A stretch of 64,000 nucleotides of DNA from Metallyticus violacea (taxonomy: Eukaryota > Arthropoda > Insecta > Mantodea > Metallyticidae). The DNA is taken from assembly GCA_030762175.1 (NCBI GenBank), contig CM060846.1, forward strand, positions 236,900,512 through 236,964,511, read 5' to 3'. Every line of letters begins with the position of its first letter. Position 1 is the first letter of the stretch. Positions 46,685-58,947 of the stretch are shown here, one piece after another. The notes below the pieces were generated by a model. That model saw only the letters and a program-made list of their open reading frames with translations, did not search any database and had not been told where the DNA came from. The translations under genes and the position numbers were made by a program.

Positions 46685-48415
46685 TATTTATTGTGTGGTG
46701 ATAAAGCATGCCCAATCCCCGAGTGCATCGTTTGTGGTGTTAAACTCAATAATGCCGCTATGGTCCCCAGTAAATTGAAACGACATTTGTCAACAAAACA
46801 TTCTACTCTATTGAGCAAAGAGTCAGTTATTTTCGTCGGTTGTTGGAAGAAAACAAAAACAAAGAATGATGACTGCAACAGTACGAGTTTGGGAAAAAGT
46901 TCAGGAAACCTAGAGCTATAAGGTAATCGAACATATCGTAAAGGACAAGAAAGCACACATAATAAGCGAAACTTTAATAATGCCTGCTTGTAAAGAGATG
47001 GTGAAAATAGTCGTGGGTTCAGAAACTGCTAGTGAAATTTAAAATCCCTCTTTCTGCTGACAACATCATTCGCCGAATTATTGACATGTCCAGTGATATT
47101 GAAGACATTATGAAGCAGAAAGTCAACAGCAGTCAGAAGTTCTTACTTCAGATCGAAGAGTCCGCTGACATTAGCGGCCAGTCACAACTTCTTGCTTTCA
47201 TTCTGTACATGGATGGAGACTTTTTTTTTTTTGTAAAGAATTTCCCGAGCGATCCATCAGTGAAGAATAATTTCGTGTGACTATTGAATGTGTGCTCCAA
47301 AATCAATTAAAATGGAAGGATTGTGTTTGTGTTTGCACAGACGGAACAGCTTCTATGACAGTCCCAATGAAAGGGTTTATAGCTCAAGTACGTGAAGTTA
47401 ATCCTAACATGCGCTGTGGTCATTGTCTTATTCACTGCGAAGTCACTGTTGCTAAATCTTTTCCTCCTTCTCTGAAAATTGTGCTGGACGAAGTAGAAAA
47501 GGTCGCTTACCTCATTAAATCGCGACCCTTAAATTCCCGGCAATTTTCCGTTTTGTAGGAAATGGATCAGAACACACAACATTCCTGTCTCATACAGAAG
47601 TATGGTGGTTATCACAAGGAAAGGTGTTAATGAAAACGTTGCAATTTAAAGGCATTTTTGACTGTTGAGGGACATGAGTACGCGGATTTATATGTAGATG
47701 ATGAATGGATATGTAGGCAGGCGTATATTTCCTATACTTTTGTATACTTGAATGAGTTGAACAGAAAAATGCAAAGTAGGAATGAAAATACCCTTACTAG
47801 TATGGATAAGATTTTTAAAAATTTGTGAATAAGTTGAATTTGTGCATTCAGAGAATTGAAAATGGTTAGTTTGAGATGTTCGCCACTGTGTGGCCATTTG
47901 CTTGGAGCAACAAAGTCATGGTAGGCCTAATTAAAGAACATTTAGAAATGCTGCATCACAGGCTCAAGAAGTATTTTGGAGACAGTGTTCAAGATTTTGA
48001 CAGGATTCGTGATCCGTTTGCAGCGAATTCAGAATCTCTTCCGATTAATATACAAGAAGAACTCGCAGAATTAAAAGCAGACAGAACGTTGAAATTAAAC
48101 TCCTAGAAATGCCTTTGCGTACATTTTAGTTGGCAATAAGGAGTGAATACCCGGCTATCTCCGAGATGGCAGTTAATGCGTTATTGCCATGTTCAGCTAT
48201 GTATTTGTGTTAACTGGGCTTCTCGGCGTTGACAACGCTGATTACCTGAGATGTTGAAGAGCGTCCATAAATAAACCAATCAGCGTTGACTGAAATTAAA
48301 ACCTCAAAGAGAGAGAGAGAGAGACTAAGTTCCGTCAATGAAACTTGCATTGTTATCAATTACACCGTCTGTATGCAGCAAAACAGACGCAGCATCATAT
48401 TGTAAAGGTATTAGC
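46685..48415 (+). pseudogene. hAT transposase, ZBED5/SCAND3-like, broken
   Basis: The BED-type zinc finger is clear at 46690-46810 (CIVCGVKLNN ... KLKRHLSTKHS). After a frameshift come PLSADNIIRRIIDMSSDIED and QKFLLQIEESADISGQSQLL (47045-47190), the first acidic block. VCTDGTASMTVPMKGFIAQV and NPNMRCGHCLIHCE (47335-47440) carry the second. VEKVAYLIKSRPLNSRQFSV closes a frame at 47558. KYFGDSVQDFDRIRDPFAAN is at 47970-48030. The hAT dimerisation region (NALLPCSAMYLC-stop-LGF) at 48175-48225 continues past the inserted SINE piece as LTEIKT and then LYAAKQTQHHI near 48370-48400. It has several stops and shifts. Confidence 0.85.
48234..48282 (+). mobile_element. SINE family A, 49-bp 3' stub (copy A6)
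   Basis: Only the last part of a family A SINE (ACGCTGATTACCTGAGATGT, AGAGCGTCCATAAATAAACC) is present. It is flanked by a perfect 8-bp repeat, GCGTTGAC, at 48226-48233 and 48283-48290. It splits the hAT dimerisation domain exactly between two copies of the duplicated codons. Confidence 0.8.
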
Positions 48416-48679
48416 AGAATTATTTATATTAATAGTAATAGAAAAGTATATTTTTATGATTTCTATATTCTACAGCGAATTGAAGTTAATAAAGTGTAAT
48501 TAATACACGAGTCGCTCACTGTTTAACAACAACAAAAACAAATATTATTATTAGTTTAATAACATTACATATTGCAATATATCATATCATAAGTTTTGGA
48601 GGGGGATGTCATTTTGGAGTGCCGCGTCGAGTCATGGGTGTGCCCTGAGAAGAAAAAGGTTGCGGAACACCGACGTGTG

Positions 48680-49585
48680 TACATAATAATTCTTGCCTTC
48701 TGTTAATTGTGATTTCACAGTAAACTAAAACTTGATGAAGTCCAGTGTACACGTCATGATACCAGCATACGCCACTGTGCCAGAGGTGTTAGACCATTAT
48801 AGGAAGCCAGCAAATATATTTTTTTTTTTAATTGTAAGAAATAATTACGATAAGTATGAATGGCTTCTAATTTGCTGTGAAAATTCTGATTGGAGTGTAT
48901 CGAATGAGGTTATAGTGGTCACATCTAAGAATGGCCTGGACCAAAATCAGTGCAGACCACTTTGAATTTCGTATTTTGCTTAGCATTTCCATAAATTTTA
49001 ATTTCATTTACGTTACCTGTTACAAGCTTAAATATACTATATATTAAAAGATAATTAGTATACCAATATTTCGTTAATGCAATCTTTATTCCATGTTAAT
49101 TAAATAAGAAAAACAGGTAAATAATATTATGCATTTAAATTCAGCATCTTAATTGACTAATTTTCAATCAACATTTCAGATCTTTGTATATGGTCTGATT
49201 GTTTATAGGCACGAAAGCTATTTTTGCAAGAACGGTGGAGAAAGTACTGCAGTTAAAGCTATGCCGTACGAAATGTGGGATATGAGATACTTCATCATGC
49301 GGTCTATACAGGACGATCTTTCAGGAAGCCATTGACATGTACATACTTTTTTCTGTGGCTTTGCTATTAATGCGTTAAATATTTGTGAACCTACACCTGG
49401 CTCCTTAATTGAGTCATGAGAACAGTGTGCATTGAAAAGGAATATCTACTGTGTGTCTATGTATCTTTTACTTTCACTTTTTTCCTCTCTGTCTTCCTAA
49501 CTAATGTTTATTTAATTGTGCCTAATATACATTGTTCACAGAAAATAGGAATTTAGTAGGGCAGAGGTTGGTATAGTTTTATATT
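48680..49585. other. No recognisable gene
   Basis: AT-rich spacer between the hAT element and the LINE relic. Short frames at 48732-48965 and 49153-49335 have no motif. Confidence 0.4.
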
Positions 49586-49589
49586 GTAG

Positions 49590-51060
49590 TGTTTTCTTTG
49601 GGTTGGTGGGTCATTTCCAATATTTACGATTATCTCGCTCCGATGAACACAGATTGTTACCCAAAATTTTAGCCCATTTAATTTTATAAATTCTGTTACG
49701 GGCGCCATTCGTGTTTTCCTGTGTACGGTACCGTTTATTGTTTTAACCAAACGCATAATATTTTAAGGAGAAAAATGTTCTGTGTGGTTTCAATTGGGAC
49801 TATAGTAGTTTTAGGTGTATGAGCCCAAGCTGTACTTGCGTTATGTACGAAAAGTGAACGCTCTGTAGAGCATCAATGAGGTGTGCAGTTTTACTAGCTT
49901 GCTCCGGAATATTTAGACGCCGTCGTCCATTGTTGGCAATATCCTGTATATGTTCCCGCCATAGCATGCGTGAGTCTACAGTTACTACGTATGTGGACGA
50001 GACGGTAGCGTTCCTCATTTAATGTTCATTTCTATGGGATCCGATAATCTGGGTTTGATGAAGAGTACAGAAAGAAATTGGTGTGCTTTGTTTCCATAAT
50101 TTGAACCAATTTAAAAGGAATCTTTGTAACGCTGTACAGTTTTAGTTACATGTGTAGGTTCCTTATTGTGTGTAAAGCACCGTATTGTCGACATACATAG
50201 TGCACATCGATGGAGAAATCGTTGGTGTAAAGGGTGAATAAGCAGTGGCTGTGATGATTCCTTGTGGAACTTCGCCTCTATCTTCCTTTTGGTGGAGCTA
50301 GAGCGGGACACTTGAACGCGGAAGCTGCAATTTGGCAGGTAACTGTGGATAACTGTTATGCCTGGTGTGGTAAGGTGTAGTGTGTATATGAGGTCCGAGT
50401 GCTGCTTCCATGTTCAAGAACAGTGCCAAAGTGCCGTTGTTAAATTTCTCGGTGACATCGTCCGTAAATTTTAGCATTTTAACTCTATGGAGTGCTATTT
50501 CTGAAACCAAACTGGAATTTAGAAGTACGATGATGTTTCGGGATTGAGATTTGTATTTTGGTTAGCACGATTTTCTCAAATATTCCCTAGGATTCTTCAC
50601 TGTTTTCTTAGCAGCATGATCTTCGCTTGCTTCCACGTATTTGGATAGTAATTAAACTTGTGCAAGCGTTGACAATTTTGGTCTATCGAATCATTGCCTT
50701 GCGTGAAAGGTGCTTTAGGTCCTCAACGGTCACCCTGTCTAGTCCTGCCGCTTTTCTTTTCTTCAACGAAGTTATGTGCTTGAAGGCTTCCTGAGTGATT
50801 GTAAGTTTCATGCATTGTTAAGTTCCAGATCTCACCCACCACTCTACAGTTTGTTGGTGTGCATGTCTTCAGAGGTGGGGTTATTTTTGTGTATCTGCAA
50901 AGAGTTCAACTTTGTTGTCCGTTGGAAACACCGACCCCGAGCAGCCTTGTAACGCCGCAGTGCCAGTGCGTATAGTACCGGGGTTTTTGAATTCCAGGAG
51001 AATTCTCCAAAGAGTGAATACATTATTTCATTCTCTGCTCTCATCTGTCTTGGTGGTTTG
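49590..51060 (-). pseudogene. Jockey-like non-LTR retrotransposon reverse transcriptase relic
   Basis: On the minus strand, in order: an ELFADTQKNNP stretch after the endonuclease (about 50890); KKRKAAGLDRVTVEDLKHLS (50760-50690), the start of the reverse-transcriptase domain; YYPNTWKQAKIMLL near 50640; QFGFR near 50512; KFNNGTLALFLNMEAAL (50440-50395), where the catalytic ALFLDxxKAFD Asp is Asn; FTLYTNDFSID near 50240; a decayed ADDT region; and WREHIQDIANNGRRRLNI (49965-49910) of the thumb. Multiple stops are present. The 43-bp satellite starts about 140 bp beyond its upstream edge. Confidence 0.8.
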
Positions 51061-51203
51061 CTGGACTCAGATTGTATAACTTTTCTTAACCAGCTAGCTG
51101 TGGTTTAAAACTGTCTAGTTCTTGATTCACCTATAGAGCATGCATCTTCGTTGTATGGCAATGACACATTCCACTTCGAGGTTGGTAAGGTTTCAGTTTT
51201 GGT

Positions 51204-53035
51204 GGAGGTACATAGTGGTTTATTCTAACACCAACTATCTCAGCTATTAGACGCGTCAGGAGGTACATAGTGGTTTATTCTAACAGCTACTAGACGCGTC
51301 AGGAGGTACATAGTGGTTTATTCTAACAGCTACTAGACGCGTCAGGAGGTACATAGTGGTTTATTCTAACAGCTACTAGACGCGTCAGGAGGTACATAGT
51401 GGTTTGTTCTAACAGCTACTAGACGCGTCAGGAGGTGCATAGTGGTTTGTTCTAACAGCTACTAGACGCGTCAGGAGGTGCATAGTGGTTTATTCTAACA
51501 GCTACTAGACGCGTCAGGAGGTACATAGTGGTTTATTCTAACAGCTACTAGACGCGTCAGGAGGTACATAGTGGTTTATTCTAACAGCTACTAGACGCGT
51601 CAGGAGGTACATAGTGGTTTATTCTAACAGCTACTAGACGCGTCAGGAGGTGCATAGTGGTTTATTCTAACAGCTACTAGACGCGTCAGGAGGTGCATAG
51701 TGGTTTATTCTAACAGCTACTAGACGCGTCAGGAGGTACATAGTGGTTTATTCTAACAGCTACTAGACGCGTCAGGAGGTGCATAGTGGTTTATTCTAAC
51801 AGCTACTGGACGCGTCAGGAGGTACATAGTGGTTTATTCTAACAGCTACTAGACGCGTCAGGAGGTGCATAGTGGTTTGTTCTAACAGCTACTAGACGCG
51901 TCAGGAGGTGCATAGTGGTTTATTCTAACAGCTACTAGACGCGTCAGGAGGTACATAGTGGTTTGTTCTAACAACTACTAGACGCGTCAGGAGGTGCATA
52001 GTGGTTTATTCTAACAGCTACTAGACGCGTCAGGAGGTACATAGTGGTTTGTTCTAACAACTACTAGACGCGTCAGGAGGTACATAGTGGTTTATTCTAA
52101 CAGCTATTAGACGCGTCAGGAGGTGCATAGTGGTTTATTCTAACAGCTACTAGACGCGTCAGGAGGTACATAGTGGTTTATTCTAACAGCTACTGGACGC
52201 GTCAGGAGGTACATAGTGGTTTGTTCTAACAACTACTAGACGCGTCAGGAGGTACATAGTGGTTTATTCTAACAGCTACTAGACGCGTCAGGAGGTGCAT
52301 AGTGGTTTGTTCTAATAACTACTAGGCGCGTCAGGAGGTACATAGTGGTTTATTCTAACAGCTACTGGACGCGTCAGGAGGTACATAGTGGTTTATTCTA
52401 ACAGCTACTAGACGCGTCAGGAGGTGCATAGTGGTTTGTTCTAACAGCTACTGGACGCGTCAGGAGGTACATAGTGGTTTATTCTAACAGCTACTGGACG
52501 CGTCAGGAGGTACATAGTGGTTTATTCTAACAGCTACTGGACGCGTCAGGAGGTACATAGTGGTTTATTCTAACAGCTACTAGACGCGTCAGGAGGTACA
52601 TAGTGGTTTATTCTAACAGCTACTAGACGCGTCAGGAGGTACATAGTGGTTTATTCTAACAGCTACTGGACGCGTCAGGAGGTACATAGTGGTTTATTCT
52701 AACAGCTACTGGACGCGTCAGGAGGTACATAGTGGTTTATTCTAACAGCTACTGGACGCGTCAGGAGGTACATAGTGGTTTATTCTAACAGCTACTGGAC
52801 GCGTCAGGAGGTACATAGTGGTTTATTCTAACACCAACTATCTCAGCTACTAGACGCGTCAGGAGGTACATAGTGGTTTATTCTAACAGCTACTAGACGC
52901 GTCAAGAGGTACATAGTGGTTTATTCTAACAGCTACTAGACGCGTCAGGAGGTACATAGTGGTTTATTCTAACAGCTACTAGACGCGTCAAGAGGTACAT
53001 AGTGATTTATTCTAACAGCTACTGGACGCGTCAGG
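51204..53035 (+). repeat. 43-bp minisatellite, about 42 units
   Basis: Unit order: GGAGGTACATAGTGGTTTAT, TCTAACAGCTACTAGACGCG, TCA. Period 43 bp, about 1.83 kb in total. Each unit carries an ACGCGT site. Recurrent variants are GTACATA/GTGCATA, TTTATT/TTTGTT, CTACTAGA/CTACTGGA and ACAGCT/ACAACT. Two units, the first and one near the end, carry a 12-bp insert CCAACTATCTCA (51231-51242 and 52834-52845), giving 55 bp. It ends in an A run after TCAGGTC. No ORF spans it. It is not a CRISPR array because there are no unique spacers. Confidence 0.97.
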
Positions 53036-53073
53036 TCAAAAAAAAAAAATGACAATGCCTAATGCTTACGAAT

Positions 53074-53260
53074 CAGGTTGGCTCAGACGGTAATGCTTGC
53101 GACTAGAATTTGTAAGGTCCAGGGTTCAAATTTCCTGGAGCCGGCCATCCTGCCTTGAGATTTTTCGTGGTTTTTCCCAGTCGCTTAGGCAATTCTGAGA
53201 TGAGAGTTTTACTTTTCACGAACTTTCTGCTCTCCCATTTCATTTCATTTCATTCCGTTG
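53074..53260 (+). mobile_element. tRNA-derived SINE-like element, family C
   Basis: Box A-like TTGGCTCAGACGGTAATGC, box B GGGTTCAAATTTCC, then CGTGGTTTTTCCCAG body sequence and a CATTTCATTTCATTTCATT tail. It differs from families A and B and follows the minisatellite directly. No TSD could be fixed. The GC-rich stretch to about 53420 (CCGAGGTGGGTTGGAGCGG, GCCGGCGTCGG) may belong to it or to another repeat. Confidence 0.6.
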
Positions 53261-53420
53261 ACTCTGTTATAGGGTCGAAAATGCCAGACCGAGGTGGGTT
53301 GGAGCGGTATAAAGACGACTGCGCTTTGAAAAGGTTTCTGCCATGTATGCGGCCTTTCCGAGAACCTTGGAAAGAGGGCTCAGCCGGCGTCGGAGGATAC
53401 AACGTGCACCTCGTCTGCGT

Positions 53421-53859
53421 TCAGTACTTTGCTGCTCATTGATGCTCACTTTATTCCTTCCTTCCGGAAGTGTTCCAGTGAGCATAGACAAAAACAACCA
53501 GCCCTTGAGCAAGGTTGAAGCACCGAAATATCCTCCACCTCCGACTCTTAACGATATAACACACTCCAGTCCAATGCCTAACAGAAGTTTTTACAGCTAG
53601 CGGAAGTTCAAGTTTCTGTGTGCAGTGTGAAAACCATTTCCTTTCACATTAAATTTTGCAATTTAAGCAGTGATAAAGAGTGTTTAACAGATAGAGATAT
53701 CAAAATGATTCATTAAACTATAACTAGCATTAATTATTCTTCACTTACTATAGTAACTTCATCAAAAGCCAAGGGCATAACGTTAGGACCAGCAAGTTTT
53801 TGCAATGCAGGCTGATCCAGGGAGTTAAGAGGCCCACAGACACCATGGAAATACAATTA

Positions 53860-53908
<49 letters not shown>

Positions 53909-54680
53909 CTTACAGTGCATCTAACAGTGTTTTAGTGTTTTTATGTCTTCTTCACTTTAAATGTGGCACGTCTTTGTGCATTTTAAATTGTGTCATGTCT
54001 CCTAAAGAGAGCTTTTTACATTTATTTTAAAAGTATATATATAATAGTCTGTTCAATTTCCAGTGTGCGAGGAAATAGTCAGATCACGACGGTGCCGTAG
54101 AATCGGTCGATGATGAATCCAGTGCAGCTTAAACGATGCTTGACCTTCCCGTCTCTCGTAACACGTACATGTTCCTCAGTCCTCACAAAAGATTAACGCA
54201 AAATTATTTAAAAATGACAACAATGAAAAGGGATACCAAAATATCATCTTTTAGTTAGAAAATTATATTTTATTGACGTATAGTGTACCATGAGATCGTA
54301 TTTGCACAACTTTTTCTCAAAGTTCACTTTTATCATATATTTATTCCACAATATTGTAATGTATTTTTATTCAAGTTTATAATGCCAATTCTGTAACAAT
54401 GTTGGTTTCTGGGGCAACGATCAACTAATTCAATTTCGAACGAACTCTCTTTGCGGAAAGACTAAAGTAAATAATAGGTCTATCCGTTGTGTGGTGTGGT
54501 GTGGTGTTTTCAAACTATTTGAACAGTTTAAAATTTCATTTTTGTTCGTATATTTTTTGTGTTGTAATAAAATAAAATATTATAATGAGACGTCGGTTAA
54601 AGGGAGCCTTAGTACTGTATTTATAGAAAAATGAAAACATTTAAAGTTAAATACGAGCATCTAAATTGTGTATAAAAAAG
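53421..54680. other. No gene; (TA)n at 53866-53906
   Basis: A dinucleotide tract of about 20 units and AT-rich DNA. CAGGGAGTTAAGAGGCCCAC at 53818 resembles an inverted partner of the right end of the next hAT element and might be its left terminus. A GTGTG(GTGTG)n run is at 54489-54508. Confidence 0.4.
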
Positions 54681-54687
54681 AAAGAAG

Positions 54688-57010
54688 ATGCGAGAGCTAA
54701 AAGGAAACAACAAATTAGTGAAAATATGTGATTATTTTTCTCTTCCTAGTTCTGGTGGTTGTGCTAACCCAGCAGTTGCAGGTGTTAGCAGTGCCACATG
54801 TGAGAGCGCCTCTGAAGTGAAAAGTGATATAGAAAGAGATGGTAGTAGAGACAGCAATTGTGATAACGAAAACGAAAATTGTAACAAAGTCGCTATAAAT
54901 ATAATTAGGCCTACCAACATCGCAGAGTGTTCAAATGATAATGCAGATTATCAATTAGTTGCAGATAATTACATTAGAAAGTTCTTCGTTAGACAAGATC
55001 CTTAGAAGTCAGCGAGTTCTTTCCCAAAAGATGCTAAGCAAGATAACAGATCCTTTTCCACCAAATATTAAGAAAAGGGCAAAGAATTTGGAGACAATGT
55101 TGCGTCGTTCATGTAAAATGACTCAGTTTATTGTAATCGTGATGACTCTTTGGAGGATTGAAATCGTCTTCAGCTTGGAGGGAAAGGGTCCGAGATTGAA
55201 GATGGTTGTAGTATAGTGCGACACGAAACTAGTTACGCACATTGGAAAGCACGTGTCGTTCCCAATCCGTGGCGTAAGAACAACACAGTTGACCGGATGT
55301 GGATTCAGAACTAAAGAAAAGTGAGAACATACAAACAGGTCCTTAAGCGTATTGTGAATGTGACGTTAACACTGATATCCAATAACCTGGATTTTAAGGA
55401 ATATAGGGAAGAATTTGGAAAATCAAACAGTGCACTGCATTTTAGCAATCTCTGAACTTCTCACAAAGTGCGATCCTGTATTATGTAACCTCATAAATGA
55501 ACCAAAAGTACCTAAGCCCTTCAATTCAAAACGAGTTAATAAATGGTCGATCCCGTGGACTTGAAAAATGATGTTAAACCTGCCGCATTTTTTTTTCTAT
55601 TATTACATATACAACACAGGACACAAAAAAGTACAGAACAATTAACTCAGATATTTAGATACGTTACAGTTTTATTTTATTTAACTGGAACGCCATATGA
55701 CGTGAAGATAAATTAAAATTGTTAGGTTTTCGTGCAATAAAAGACCAAAGCGCATAAAAATTGAGAAGGAAAGGCCCAGTACAATAGACCAAAAGGGACT
55801 CCTTATTAACTAAATGTCGTGGTCAGGGGTATAACGGCTGCGGCAACATATCAGGCGTATGCAAAGAGTCAGAACGAGAATTGAACAAAGACAAAGAAGT
55901 GCAAAATATGTACATTGTGCGCACGATTTAAATCTAGTACTTACAATGCTGCATGTGAAATTAAAGAAGTTAGGTTCTTTTATGACACAGTGGAAATCTG
56001 TGTCTTTTCTTCAGTCATATATTAAAAGTGAGAACTTATGGTATCTTCTAATATCTTAAAAAACTTTGCCCACCAAATTAGTTTTCGAGATACCATTCAG
56101 TTAAAGTCCTGTATTATGTTTAAGTCGATGTACTTAAGGCTCTGTCAAAAATAGTATTGATATATAAGAAAAAGGAAGAAAGAAAACAAGCTGTTGCTTT
56201 GAAAAACCAATTAGAGAAATTTGGATTTATTTTTCACAAATTATGCAATCAGAAAATGTGTTCTCTTTTTCAGAATGCAGCTGATAATTTACCTTGGTTC
56301 CGAAATAATTTGGAAGAAGCAACGTCATTTCTCATCAGCTACATTTTTGGCAAAGAGCTGGGGCATTCCACCACAATTTGTAAGAGAATTCGAAAAGGGA
56401 AGAAACATTTTGATGAAATGTATCAGGACGAGCGGCTAGTAGATCGAAAGATATATTTCAGAACCACTGTTTTAAATGGCTATTTGCAAATTACTGCAGC
56501 GCAATTAAATACAGATTTGAGGATGTGCACAATGTTAACCCTTTATTCAAAATTATTCCCCCAAAATTCATAAATTCTGCTTCCGGTGAAAAGATTCAAT
56601 GCAGCGGTGGTTCTTCAAAATGAGATGAGGAAGATTTATCTAGTGCACTCCCAGACCAGGTAATAGGTTTCAAAATGCTCTGAAAAAAGAAATAACCTGA
56701 TTAACCTCTGTAGCTGACCTAAGAGAGCAATTAGTAATAGAGAATTCAATCGTAGCTGCTAGCGTTTCAGACTTATGCACTGCATTTGACCTGTTTCTAA
56801 CTATTCCTCTTTCTGTTTCTTCGGTCGAAGGATCTTTTTCGAAGCTAAAACTTATAAAGAACTATCTACGGAATTCTATGACCCAAACAGACTTAGTGAA
56901 TTCATCCTCCTCAGTATCGAATTTGAAAGGGTAAGATCCAACGATGTTAGTGAAATCATCAATACATTCGCATCACAGAAAGCTCGCCGCATGGCTAATT
57001 TTCACTAGAG
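54688..57010 (+). pseudogene. hAT transposase, ZMYM1-like, broken
   Basis: The leader frame (54688-55005) ends in NYIRKFFVRQDP. A TTF-type region is hinted at by WL-YS and HETSYAHWKARVVPNPW (about 55200-55275). TYKQVLKRIVNVT and ISELLTKCDPVLCNLINEPK (55330-55515) match the DUF4371 block. CRGQGYNGCGNISGV (55815-55860) is the CxGQxYDGAxNM motif with Asp replaced by Asn. YVHCAHDLNLVL is at 55910-55945. FRNNLEEATSF and RKGKKHFDEMYQDERLVDRK lie at 56300-56450. The C-terminal dimerisation domain LTIPLSVSSVEGSFSKLKLI and KNYLRNSM is at 56795-56882. Frames shift repeatedly, so it is inactive. Confidence 0.82.
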
Positions 57011-57239
57011 TTCAATGTGAGTAGAGTAAAGTTTTATAACTACAACAAACAGCACATAGAAGTATATGCTTATTAATATTGAATTGAAGTTACTATAGTA
57101 TAAATGTAATTTTAAAGAATGTATTTCAAATTATTTTAATAATCTTACAAAAATGGATGAATAACCCCCTTGTTCATTTACATGGAAATATATAAATTTA
57201 AAGTTGTCTTTCTACGTGCTCTAATTATATTTATGTTAG

Positions 57240-57318
57240 TTATTGATCGGTATATTTTATTTTAGGAGGCCCGAGTTTTTATTTTGCAGGCGGGCCCCTA
57301 TCACGTCCCTGTCCCTGT
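57240..57318 (+). repeat. Probable right terminus of the ZMYM1-like hAT element
   Basis: GGCGGGCCCCTATCACGTCCCTG is the GGGGCCC...CCCTG style of terminus seen in this hAT group. The inverted counterpart may be at 53818, but the 8-bp flanks (GGCTGATC and TCCCTGTC) do not agree, so the pairing is tentative. Confidence 0.4.
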
Positions 57319-58766
57319 CATAAGCTCAGATGCTACAATTCTTGTGCGGGCCCAAGTTCGTTTCAACGGGAATTTAGGCATTCGTAGACTGGAAGTCATT
57401 TGAATTCCCTTATTTCACTTCTTTTGATATGACTAAGACATTTGTCGGAATACATTCAAAGCGATAAACTTGTAACCAGTAGACGTTAACTAAAGGCAAA
57501 TGCTATTTTTTTAATGCGTGTACTTATAAAGTTTTCATAGTTGCCACCAGTTCATTAGGCTCACTAGAAATAAGTTAGGGCACTCATCTACGCTTTCAAA
57601 TTTGAATAAAATGTTCAGGTATTTACATAGGATATTATAACCTTTCATAAAGGATGATATTCAAGACATTTTGGTTCAGCTTTTTTTTATGAGAGAGAAT
57701 TTCAAAGCCTCTTGCAAACAGCAACCAGCAGCTTACATGTGGTTCAGAATTGAAAATTTAAAGCGTTTGTCTCTAGATTAATAAACATTAAGTCTGATAC
57801 TTATTCTACTACAAGCAAGTAATGATTTCATTCGTGGAACTAAATGAACGTGATACAAGTATCGTGTTCACAGCTGATACAAGTTTGAGGAGGTTTATTA
57901 TGTTTTAAACTCTCTGAATGTTCTTGTTACATTTTCAACTCTTAAGTTGTTCACATAAACACCTCACACTTTCGCCTGCACATTAAACATTCAAGAACAT
58001 ACAATGAAACCACTTAACTGCGTTTAATACTGATTAGTTATTAATCATCTCCCTAAAATAATGATCAATTAACTTACACTCTTCTTTCAAGCCACAGTGA
58101 GTAACCTATTGTTTAAGATTACTGCAGGGCTTCTGAAAAAGTTCTGGTGTTTAATTTTAGCCACATTCTTATTATTTAAAAGAGAATCACATTTGAAGAG
58201 TTTTCATTCATCATTATCAGGGCCTAGATTGTGTGCATAGATTGTAATATTCGTATAGTTCTTCTGAACAGTTCATTTTCTCTTGGTAAGGGTATCGTAT
58301 CTTTTCTGAACGTCCGATGACAGGTCGCCCAATTCTGTCAATACATTTGATATTGCTCTCCCATTTGTAAAAATGCCAAAAATACAGAATTTTCTTTGAT
58401 ATACTGAACTTTAATTATCAACTAATATTTATAGTTTTGTTGTTTTCAAAATGTAAACTTAAGCTCTGAAAAAAAAAGTCCATATTACCCTTACAACCGT
58501 TTGAATTTAAAACAGCTATCAAATTGACAAAAATTGACTATACATTACAGACTTTGACCCGAATTGTCTTCACATTGATGAAGATATACTTGAATTATAT
58601 ACACTCTAAGATTTCTCAAAAAATACATGAAAATACTTCAAACTATGTACTTTTCTTAACGTATTATTCACTGACAGTCCCAGTTTGTGATTGCTGGAAT
58701 AATAGATTGGCCGCCATACGTATTCAATTTGTTAAATAGTTCTGCTTTCCAATTCTATATGGTCTA
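57319..58766. other. No recognisable gene
   Basis: AT-rich spacer. Frames such as 58524-58739 carry no motif. Confidence 0.4.
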
Positions 58767-58947
58767 CGAGGGTAGGTCCTCCATAAGTTTCCGGCCTTGC
58801 CGATAAATATTATCATCTTCACTAAAGCCTTATCTAGTGCCATACCTTATCTGGTAAGTAAATAATTGCAGCTGTAACTTCCGCTCCGATGTGTTCAGTG
58901 GTTCAGATATAGTTGCATAAAGAAGGCTATATGTAGAAGATTGCGAC

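Larger units (their letters stand above)
45934..48672 (+). mobile_element. hAT element (ZBED5/SCAND3-like), with terminal repeats
   Basis: The left end TAGTGTTCCACAACC (45934) and the right end, read inward, CGGTGTTCCGCAACC (48672) form the short inverted termini typical of hAT elements. Flanking octamers ATCTATGT (45926-45933) and ACGTGTGT (48673-48680) agree at five of eight positions and may be an aged TSD. The interior holds the transposase relic, an (ATT)n microsatellite at 46488-46546, a GA repeat at 48307-48324, and a tiny SINE piece. Confidence 0.75.

Noticed and set aside
51204..53035. CRISPR-like array
   Set aside because: Units are contiguous copies with no unique spacers, and the genome is eukaryotic. 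It is a minisatellite.
53818..57318. Firm boundaries for the ZMYM1-like hAT element
   Set aside because: The proposed ends share only CAGGGA and a GGCCC block, and the flanking octamers do not match, so I left the boundaries open.
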